Shown piece after piece: positions 4,714 to 10,791 of a stretch of 10,791 nucleotides of DNA. The position numbers and the translations under genes were made by a program. Under the pieces are notes generated by a model. The model made no database searches, was not told the DNA's origin, and saw nothing but the letters and a program-made list of their open reading frames with translations. The stretch covers positions 1 through 10,791 of the forward strand of contig JBMOJH010000112.1 in the NCBI GenBank assembly GCA_049316905.1. The letters run 5' to 3'. The stretch comes from CAIPVR01 sp049316905 (GTDB lineage Bacteria; Actinomycetota; Acidimicrobiia; Acidimicrobiales; Microtrichaceae). The first letter of the stretch is position 1, and every line of letters starts with the position of its first letter.

Positions 4714-7700
4714 ATGTGCCCCGCCCCCTCCGCCGATCCCGCCGCCCGTCCCGGCCCCGTCGGGGTCGGGACCGCGCCGCTCGCCCCCGTCGCGGTCGCC
4801 CTTCGTGACGACCCCGGGCTGCAGTCGTCGCTCGGTCGGACCTCGGGCCCGTTGGTGGTGCCGGAGGTGGCCCGCGCCCCGGCCCTGGCCGGTCTGGCCG
4901 ACCTGTCGCGCCGCCGGCCCCTGGTGGTGGCGGTCCCCGGTGCCCAGGACGCGGAGCGCCTCGCGGGCGATCTCGGCGCGTTCCTGCCGGCGGACTCGGT
5001 GGAGCTGTTCCCGGCATGGGAGACCCTGCCCTTCGAGCGCGTGAGCCCCTCGGTGGAGACGATGGGTCGGCGGCTCCGGGTCCTGTGGCGCCTCCGCACC
5101 GGCGACGGGTCGCTACGGGTCGTGGTGGTGCCGGCCCGCGCGCTGGTGCAGCGTCTCGGGCCGCACGTGGAGGAGGTGGAGCCGGTCGTGGTGCGGCCCG
5201 GCGACCGGGTGGACCTCCACGAGCTCGTGGAGCGCCTCGTGCTGGGGGGCTACCGGCGCGAGTACCAGGTGGAGCACCGGGGCGAGGTGGCCGTCCGCGG
5301 TTCCATCGTGGACGTCTTCCCCTCCACCGCCGAGGCCCCCGTGCGCATCGACCTGTGGGGCGACGAGGTGGACCGCCTCGCCGAGTTCTCCGTGGCCGAC
5401 CAGCGCACGATCGACGACGTCGCCGAGCTGGCGGTCTTCCCGGCCCGGGAGCTGCTGCCCACCGACGAGGTCCGCGAGCGCGCCGAACGTCTCATGGCCA
5501 CCGCGCCGTGGGGACGCGAGCAGTGGCAGCGCCTCGCCGACGGCGAGGTGTTCGAGGGCATGGAGGCCTGGCTCCCGTGGCTGGTGGCCCGGCCCGACCG
5601 CGCCCCGGCCGATGCGGAGCACGCCGTGGTCGACCTGGTGCCCGACGCCGGCCAGATCGTGCTGGTCGACCCCCGGCGGCTCCGTGACCGCACCCTCGAC
5701 ATCCTCGCCGAGGAGGTCGACCTCGCCGGCAGCCTGGCGCGCACCTGGGGCCTGGCCGACGACACCGGGTTGCCCCGCCTGCACGTGGACTTCGACCGGG
5801 TCCTCGCCCGCACCGGCGCGCCCGCCCGCCCGCTCCTCTCGGTGCCCGACGCGCCCGACACGCCCGCGGTGGCCGCGTCGGGCTGGCCCCCGGCGGTCGG
5901 GGGCGGCGACGCGTTGCTGGCCCAGCTGCGCTCGGTGGCCGATGCGGGGGACCGCGTCGTGGTCTGCGCCGACGGTGCCGGCTCCGCGGGGCGGCTCGTG
6001 GCCCTGCTCGACGAGCACGGCATCGGCTCCACGATCCGACCGGCCGAGGACCTCGCGGATGCCACCGGTCGCCCCCGGCCCGGCGTGTCGGTCGTGGTGG
6101 CGCCGCTCGACCGCGGGTGCGTCCTGCCGTCGGTGGGCGTCGCGGTGCTCACCGAGGCCGATCTCACCGGGCGGCGGCGCACCCACCGGGCGCCCCGCCG
6201 GCCCCGTCACGACGCCCAGCGGTTCTTCGAGGACCTGAAGGTCGGCGACTACGTGGTGCACCACCACCACGGCGTGGCGCGCTTCGGCGGCATGGTCACC
6301 CGGGCGATCGGCGGCGCCGAGCGCGACTACCTGCTGCTCGAGTACCGCGGCGACGACCGCCTCTACGTGCCGTCGGACCAGATCGACGCGGTGCGCCTCT
6401 ACTCCGGGGGCGAGACGCCCACCCTGAACCGAATGGGTGGGGCGGACTTCGCCCGCACCAAGGCCAAGGTGCGCTCCGCCGTCGCGGAGATCGCCCAGGA
6501 ACTCGTGGTCCTGTACCAGCGCCGGCTGCAGGCCCCGGGCCACGCGTTCGCGGAGGACACGCCCTGGCAGCGCGAGCTCGAGGCCTCGTTCCCCTTCCAG
6601 GAGACGCCGGACCAGTTGCTCGCGATCGCGGACGTGAAGTCCGACATGGAGCGCACCGTGCCCATGGACCGCCTGGTCTGCGGCGACGTGGGCTTCGGCA
6701 AGACCGAGGTGGCCGTCCGGGCGGTGTTCAAGGCGGTGCAGGACGGGTTCCAGGCCGCGGTGCTCGTGCCCACCACGCTCCTCGCCCAGCAGCACTACCA
6801 GACCTTCGCCGAGCGCTTCGCCGGGTTCCCCGTCCGGGTGGAGGTGCTCAGCCGCTTCCTCTCCGCGGGGGAGGCCAGGAAGGTCGCGCAGGGCCTCGCG
6901 GACGGCGAGGTGGACGTGGTCATCGGCACCCACCGCCTCCTGTCCGGTGACGTGACCTTCAAGAAGCTCGGGCTACTGGTCGTCGACGAGGAGCAGCGCT
7001 TCGGCGTGTCGCACAAGGAGGCGATCAAGCAGTTCAAGGCCGACGTCGACGTGCTCACGCTCACCGCCACGCCCATCCCGCGCACATTGGAGATGAGCCT
7101 CACCGGCATCCGCGACCTGTCGCTGCTCAACACCCCGCCGGCGGCGCGCCAGCCGATCCTCACCTACGTGGGCGAGTACGACGAGCGGGCCGTCGGCGAG
7201 GCGATCCGGCGCGAGCTGCTGCGGGAGGGCCAGGTCTTCTACGTCCACAACCGGGTGCGCGACATCCACGAGCAGGCCGAGCGCCTCCGCGAGCTGGTCC
7301 CCGAGGCCCGGGTGGCGGTGGCGCACGGCCAGATGGACGAGGGCTCGCTCGAGCAGGTCGTCGTGGACTTCTGGGAGGGCGCCTACGACGTGCTGGTGTG
7401 CACCACGATCATCGAGTCGGGCATCGACATGCCCACGGTGAACACCCTCGTGGTCGAACGGGCCGACCTGCTGGGCCTGGGCCAGCTCCACCAGCTGCGG
7501 GGCCGTGTGGGCCGTGCCGGCCAGCGGGCGTACGCGTACCTGTTCTTCCCGCCCGACCGGCAGCTGTCGGAGGAGGCCTACGAGCGGCTCAAGACCATCG
7601 GCGAGACCACCGAGCTGGGCTCGGGGTTCCGCATCGCGATGCGCGACCTCGAGATCCGCGGCGCCGGCAACCTGCTGGGCACCGGCCAGACCGGCCACGT

Positions 7701-8262
7701 GGCGGCGGTCGGCTACGACCTCTACTGCCAGATGGTGAACGAGGCGATCGCGGAGCTGAACGGCGAACCGGTCCGCGAGCCTGCGGAGATCAAGCTGGAG
7801 CTGCCGCTGCCGGCGCACCTGTCCCAGGAGTACGTGGGTCGGGAGGACCTCCGCCTCGACGCCTACCGCCGGCTCGCCGCGGTGCAGTCGTCGGCCGACG
7901 TGGACGACATCGCCGAGGAGTGGGCCGACCGCTTCGGCCCCGTGCCCGCCGAGGCGGCCAACCTGCTCGCCGTGGCGCGGCTGCGCGCCGAGTGCGTGCG
8001 GGTGGGCGTCACCGAGGTCACCGTCACGAAGTCCTCCGCCCTCAGCGGCCCGGGCTGGCTGGCCCGGATCGCCCCGATCGAGCTGCCGCAGTCGAAGCAG
8101 CTCCGCCTCGCCCGCCTCTACAAGGGCGCCCTCTACAAGGACGGCGACCGCCAGCTGCAGCTCCCGGTGCCGAACGGCCCGTCCCTCGCCGACGACCTGG
8201 TCGAGGCGCTCCGCCAGCTGGTGCCGCCCCCCGCTTCGGGTGGCGGGGGCGACGGCGGATAG
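4714..8262 (+). CDS. mfd: Transcription-repair coupling factor Mfd
   Basis: This 1182-aa DNA translocase removes RNA polymerase stalled at lesions and recruits UvrA for excision repair. Domains in order: a UvrB-like N-terminal module (about 30-400, with LFPAWETLPFERVSP at 98-112); the RNA-polymerase-interacting domain (about 504-570, starting F-F-E-D-L-K-V-G-D-Y-V-V-H); the RecG-like SF2 motor with Walker A GDVGFGKTE (657-665, K663), DEEQ box (758-761), TATPIPRT (784-791) and RGRVGRAG (929-936); the TRG region LEIRGAGNLLG (979-989); and the C-terminal D7 module (about 1040-1165). It ends in a short Gly-rich tail. All helicase motifs are intact and the length is normal. The ATG at 4714 fits a -10 motif nine bases upstream. 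The stop codon TAG (8260-8262) overlaps the likely promoter of the next gene. Confidence 0.97.
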   Translation: MCPAPSADPAARPGPVGVGTAPLAPVAVALRDDPGLQSSLGRTSGPLVVPEVARAPALAGLADLSRRRPLVVAVPGAQDAERLAGDLGAFLPADSVELFPAWETLPFERVSPSVETMGRRLRVLWRLRTGDGSLRVVVVPARALVQRLGPHVEEVEPVVVRPGDRVDLHELVERLVLGGYRREYQVEHRGEVAVRGSIVDVFPSTAEAPVRIDLWGDEVDRLAEFSVADQRTIDDVAELAVFPARELLPTDEVRERAERLMATAPWGREQWQRLADGEVFEGMEAWLPWLVARPDRAPADAEHAVVDLVPDAGQIVLVDPRRLRDRTLDILAEEVDLAGSLARTWGLADDTGLPRLHVDFDRVLARTGAPARPLLSVPDAPDTPAVAASGWPPAVGGGDALLAQLRSVADAGDRVVVCADGAGSAGRLVALLDEHGIGSTIRPAEDLADATGRPRPGVSVVVAPLDRGCVLPSVGVAVLTEADLTGRRRTHRAPRRPRHDAQRFFEDLKVGDYVVHHHHGVARFGGMVTRAIGGAERDYLLLEYRGDDRLYVPSDQIDAVRLYSGGETPTLNRMGGADFARTKAKVRSAVAEIAQELVVLYQRRLQAPGHAFAEDTPWQRELEASFPFQETPDQLLAIADVKSDMERTVPMDRLVCGDVGFGKTEVAVRAVFKAVQDGFQAAVLVPTTLLAQQHYQTFAERFAGFPVRVEVLSRFLSAGEARKVAQGLADGEVDVVIGTHRLLSGDVTFKKLGLLVVDEEQRFGVSHKEAIKQFKADVDVLTLTATPIPRTLEMSLTGIRDLSLLNTPPAARQPILTYVGEYDERAVGEAIRRELLREGQVFYVHNRVRDIHEQAERLRELVPEARVAVAHGQMDEGSLEQVVVDFWEGAYDVLVCTTIIESGIDMPTVNTLVVERADLLGLGQLHQLRGRVGRAGQRAYAYLFFPPDRQLSEEAYERLKTIGETTELGSGFRIAMRDLEIRGAGNLLGTGQTGHVAAVGYDLYCQMVNEAIAELNGEPVREPAEIKLELPLPAHLSQEYVGREDLRLDAYRRLAAVQSSADVDDIAEEWADRFGPVPAEAANLLAVARLRAECVRVGVTEVTVTKSSALSGPGWLARIAPIELPQSKQLRLARLYKGALYKDGDRQLQLPVPNGPSLADDLVEALRQLVPPPASGGGGDGG

Positions 8263-8265
8263 TGT
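8260..8265 (+). promoter_or_regulatory. Candidate -10 element overlapping the mfd stop codon
   Basis: TAGTGT fits TANNNT and continues as CGC; its first three bases are the mfd stop codon. The ATG of the lipoprotein gene comes eight bases later, so a start there would give a leaderless mRNA. No Shine-Dalgarno precedes that ATG. The arrangement closely copies the one before mfd (TAG-NN-TCGC, then 5-6 bases, then ATG). Confidence 0.45.
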
Positions 8266-8273
8266 CGCTTCCC

Positions 8274-9455
8274 ATGCGTCGGGTCCTCGTCCCCACCGCC
8301 ATCGCCGCGGCCCTGCTCGCCGTCGCGCTCCTGGGCACTTCCTGCGGCGTGGCCGCGGACGACCGGGCAGCCGTGGTGGGCAACCGGACGATCACGACCG
8401 ACACCACGGACCAGCTCGCCCGCGACCGGGTCTTCGTCCAGTCGGTGGTGAACGGCCAGTTGCCGCCGGACGACGAGAGCCGGCTCCCGGGCGATGTGGC
8501 CCGTTCGACCCTCGAGTTCCAGATCCAGGTGGCGGCGCTGCAGCAGGAGGCCGAGCGCCTCGGCATCGACCTCGCCGGCCTGGACCGCGCCGCGGCGCGC
8601 AAGCTGGTCCTCGGCCAGGTCCAGGGCCGGCCGTCCGCCACCACCACCGACGTGCTCGTCGACTTCGTGGTGGCCCGCCAGGCGCTCACGGAGCGGCTCG
8701 CCAAGGTCGACCCGCAGTCGCAGAAGGACCTGCAGCTGCTCTACGACGGCGCGCCGGCGCTGTGGAACCGGGTGTGCGTGACCGTGGTGGGCGTGCCGGT
8801 GGCCTCCGCCGAGCGGGCGGCGCGCCTGTTGTCCCGCGGCACCGGACTGCTCGAGCTCGGGAACCGGGTGGAGGGCGCCCAGGCGCTCGCGTCGCCGTCG
8901 AAGGGCTGCATCGTGCTCGCGCAGCTGCCGCCGGAGCTCCGGGAGGCCATGGACGGGGCGAAGGTGGGCCGGCGGGTCGGTCCGGTCGTGGTGTCGAGCG
9001 CGCAGGGCGACACGGCCTACTTCTTCCGCATCTCGGAGCGGCAGGTGGTCTCCTTCGGTGAGGCGTCGGGCGACATCGCCCAGATCGCCGGCAGCCTCCA
9101 GCAGTCGCCCCAGCGGGTGGTGCTCCAGTGGATCGGCCTGACCGTGCTCGACCGGGTCGCCGTGAACCCCCGCTACGGCCGCGTCGCCGCCAACGTCAAC
9201 GGTGGGATCACCGTGGTGCCGCCGAGCACTCCGCTGGTGCCGCTCTCGTCGATCCGGCTGCCGTCGGCCGGTCCGGCCGCGGGCGGGGCCGGCGCCGCGG
9301 ATCCGGGCGCTGCGGGTTCGGGCGCTGCGGGTTCGGGCGCTGCAGGTTCGGGCGCCGGCAGCGGTAGCAGCGCCGACGGCTCGACGCCTGCGTCGGGGGC
9401 GGGCGGTGCCGGGACATCGGCCGACACGCCGGCCGCGTCGTCCGCCACCCCCTGA
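8274..9455 (+). CDS. SurA-like lipoprotein with degenerate parvulin domain
   Basis: This 393-aa protein is probably an exported lipoprotein with a chaperone or folding role. Residues 1-24 form a signal peptide (R2-R3, hydrophobic 8-20) ending in the lipobox-like LGTSC with C24; Gly at -3 is unusual but tolerated. A SurA-type N-terminal region (about 31-145) opens with RAAVVGNRTIT. A rotamase-like segment (about 163-257) has the layout of PpiC parvulins, but the usual H-I-L-V motif appears to be V-V-G-V (171-174), so prolyl isomerase activity is doubtful. C168 and C212 could form a disulfide. NPRYGR (298-303) precedes a Pro/Ala/Gly/Ser-rich tail from about 316 with three exact GAAGS repeats (345-359). 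It starts 11 bp after mfd and lies 4 bp before the mazG-like gene. The family call is moderate, export is fairly sure, and the client proteins are unknown. Confidence 0.75.
   Translation: MRRVLVPTAIAAALLAVALLGTSCGVAADDRAAVVGNRTITTDTTDQLARDRVFVQSVVNGQLPPDDESRLPGDVARSTLEFQIQVAALQQEAERLGIDLAGLDRAAARKLVLGQVQGRPSATTTDVLVDFVVARQALTERLAKVDPQSQKDLQLLYDGAPALWNRVCVTVVGVPVASAERAARLLSRGTGLLELGNRVEGAQALASPSKGCIVLAQLPPELREAMDGAKVGRRVGPVVVSSAQGDTAYFFRISERQVVSFGEASGDIAQIAGSLQQSPQRVVLQWIGLTVLDRVAVNPRYGRVAANVNGGITVVPPSTPLVPLSSIRLPSAGPAAGGAGAADPGAAGSGAAGSGAAGSGAGSGSSADGSTPASGAGGAGTSADTPAASSATP
9306..9350 (+). repeat. Three tandem 15-bp repeats coding GAAGS
   Basis: Copies at 9306-9320 and 9321-9335 are identical (GGCGCTGCGGGTTCG); the third, 9336-9350, differs by one base (GCA for GCG, silent). 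The 15-bp period keeps the reading frame, so copy-number change would only lengthen or shorten the flexible tail of the lipoprotein. Confidence 0.95.
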
Positions 9456-9459
9456 GTCG

Positions 9460-10791
9460 ATGACCGGGCCGGTCGTCCACGTCGTCGGGCTCGGCCCGGC
9501 CGGGGCCGACCTGCTCACCGCAGGGACGCTCGCGCTGATCGAACGGGTCCCGGTCCGGTTCCTCCGCACCCGCCGGCACCCCGCGGCCACCGCCCTCGCG
9601 GATGCCCCGACCTTCGACGACCGCTACGAGCGGGCCGAGCGGATCGAGGACGTGTACCGGGGGATCGTCGAGGAGCTGGTCGCGGCCGCGGGGGAGCGGG
9701 GTGAGGTGCTCTACGCCGTCCCCGGTTCCCCGGTCGTGGCGGAGCACACCGTCGAGCTGCTGCTGGCCGACCCCCGGGTACGCACCGTGGTGCACCCGGC
9801 CCTGTCGTTCCTCGACCTCGCGTGGGCCCGGCTCGGCGTCGACCCGGTGGAGCTCGGGGTGCGGGTGGTCGACGGCCACCGGTTCGCCCTTGAGGCCGCG
9901 GGGGAGCGGGGACCGCTGCTCGTGGCCCAGTGCGACAGCGCCTTCGTGCTGTCCGACGTGAAGCTCGCGGTGGAGGACCCGCCGGAGCGGCCGGTGGTGG
10001 TCCTGCAGCGCCTCGGCCTGCCCGACGAGTCCGTGCGGGAGGTGGCCTGGGAGGACCTCGACCGCGAGGTGGTGCCGGACCACCTGACGTCGCTGTGGGT
10101 CCCGGAGCTGGGCGCGCCCGTGGCCGGCGAGGTGGCCCGGTTCGCGGCATTGATGGATCGCCTGCGGTCCGACGACCCGTGGAAGGCCGAGCAGACCCAC
10201 GACTCGTTGAAGAAGTACCTCCTCGAGGAGGCCCACGAGGTGCTCGAGGCGATCGACGCCTACGACCCGACCACGGGCGAGGGGGCCGAGGAGCTGACCG
10301 CGGAGCTCGGCGACCTGCTCTACCAGGTGGTGTTCCACTCCGCGATCGGGGCGGAGGCCGGCTGGTTCACGCTGGCGGACGTGGCGTCGGCCATCCACGA
10401 CAAGCTCGTCGCCCGGCACCCGCACCTCGATGCGGCCGACGGCGGGCCGGCCCCGGAGGTGGACGAACTGGTCACCGCGTGGGAGGTGGCCAAGCGGGCC
10501 GAACAGGGCCGCGAGTCGGCCTTCGACGGGATCCCCGCCGCGCTGCCGGCGCTGGCCCGGGCGCTGAAGGTCTCGCGCAAGGCCCACGCCCTGGGCCTGG
10601 CAGCCGGGGACCCGCCCGACCTCGCCGCGCTGGCGGCCGCGGCGGCGGAGGACCCGTCGGACCCCGGCCGGATCGGCGGGCTGCTCGCCGGGGCGGTGGA
10701 GCTGGCGAGAGCCGCAGGGGTGGACCCGGAGGACGCCCTCCGCCGCACGACCCTGGCCGCCGAATCCCGCTACCGCACCGCCGAATCCCGC
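9460..10791 (+). CDS. mazG: Tetrapyrrole methylase-MazG fusion, nucleoside triphosphate pyrophosphohydrolase (3' end outside window)
   Basis: The frame is open for 444 codons to the window end with no stop, and is probably nearly complete. Residues 1-225 resemble a tetrapyrrole (corrin/porphyrin) methylase domain: VVGLGPAG (8-15), LRTRRHP (35-41), VPGSPVVAE (87-95). The first MazG domain (about 230-325) begins DPWKAEQTH (239-247), has the metal-binding acids E256, E257, E260, E282 and D285 (EExxE...ExxD), and ends KLVARHPHL (315-323). The C-terminal MazG-like region (about 340-444) lacks these acids: the expected E-x-G-D-L-L is R-I-G-G-L-L (404-409). MazG hydrolyses (d)NTPs to monophosphates, clearing damaged nucleotides. 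The architecture matches Bacillus YabN. The ATG at 9460 is four bases after the upstream stop with no Shine-Dalgarno, suggesting translational coupling. Confidence 0.92.
   Translation, partial: MTGPVVHVVGLGPAGADLLTAGTLALIERVPVRFLRTRRHPAATALADAPTFDDRYERAERIEDVYRGIVEELVAAAGERGEVLYAVPGSPVVAEHTVELLLADPRVRTVVHPALSFLDLAWARLGVDPVELGVRVVDGHRFALEAAGERGPLLVAQCDSAFVLSDVKLAVEDPPERPVVVLQRLGLPDESVREVAWEDLDREVVPDHLTSLWVPELGAPVAGEVARFAALMDRLRSDDPWKAEQTHDSLKKYLLEEAHEVLEAIDAYDPTTGEGAEELTAELGDLLYQVVFHSAIGAEAGWFTLADVASAIHDKLVARHPHLDAADGGPAPEVDELVTAWEVAKRAEQGRESAFDGIPAALPALARALKVSRKAHALGLAAGDPPDLAALAAAAAEDPSDPGRIGGLLAGAVELARAAGVDPEDALRRTTLAAESRYRTAESR
10757..10791 (+). repeat. 14-bp direct repeat, 21-bp period, at the window edge
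   Basis: CCGCCGAATCCCGC occurs at 10757-10770 and again at 10778-10791, in frame, coding AESR-YRT-AESR at the C-terminus of the MazG fusion. The second copy ends at the last base of the window, so further copies cannot be excluded. Confidence 0.85.

Noticed and set aside
5113..6933. Long open frame on the - strand (about 600 codons) opposite mfd
   Set aside because: It is antisense to conserved mfd motifs and has the Arg/Gly/His/Pro-rich composition expected from the reverse frame of a GC-rich gene. No recognisable domain is present.
1..10791. CRISPR array, insertion sequence, phage or defence genes
   Set aside because: No spaced direct repeats, transposase or integrase motifs, or defence domains were seen. 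All genes are housekeeping types, so I found no undescribed defence or mobile system here.

Overview
This is a very GC-rich stretch of ordinary chromosome, most likely from an actinobacterium. The gene set and order (tRNA-Gln, glmU, prs, rplY, pth, then mfd and mazG) match a neighbourhood I recall from Mycobacterium tuberculosis and other actinobacteria. There, as I remember it, the glmU-to-pth cluster runs divergently from mfd-mazG; here both run on the + strand. The methylase-MazG fusion, the SurA-like lipoprotein and the short GlmU suggest a deep lineage such as Acidimicrobiia, but that placement is inference.

Layout: positions 1-104 hold two perfect 25-bp tandem repeats and a possible tRNA promoter. 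tRNA-Gln(UUG) occupies 105-176 and the glmU start codon follows one base later. Then come prs (1310-2293), a GC-rich hairpin, rplY (2436-3068) and pth (3085-3666). A strong nested hairpin separates pth from a convergent EamA/DMT-type transporter on the - strand (3741-4601). Divergent from that is mfd (4714-8262), followed by a SurA-like lipoprotein (8274-9455) and a tetrapyrrole-methylase/MazG fusion (9460 to the window end, incomplete).

Functionally this is housekeeping: nucleotide-sugar and PRPP supply (glmU, prs), translation (tRNA-Gln, bL25, peptidyl-tRNA hydrolase), transcription-coupled repair (Mfd), nucleotide-pool sanitation (MazG) and an exported folding-type lipoprotein. I see no CRISPR array, insertion sequence, phage gene or defence island.

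The most interesting points are three. GlmU ends before its whole acetyltransferase active site. The glmU AUG lies one base after the tRNA, so tRNA 3' processing would create a leaderless mRNA. A -10-like motif TANNNTNGC recurs before four transcription units, two of which (mfd and the SurA-like gene) look leaderless; one copy overlaps the mfd stop codon. Smaller points are a MazG whose second pyrophosphohydrolase domain has lost its acidic residues, and a parvulin-like lipoprotein without the usual active-site histidine.
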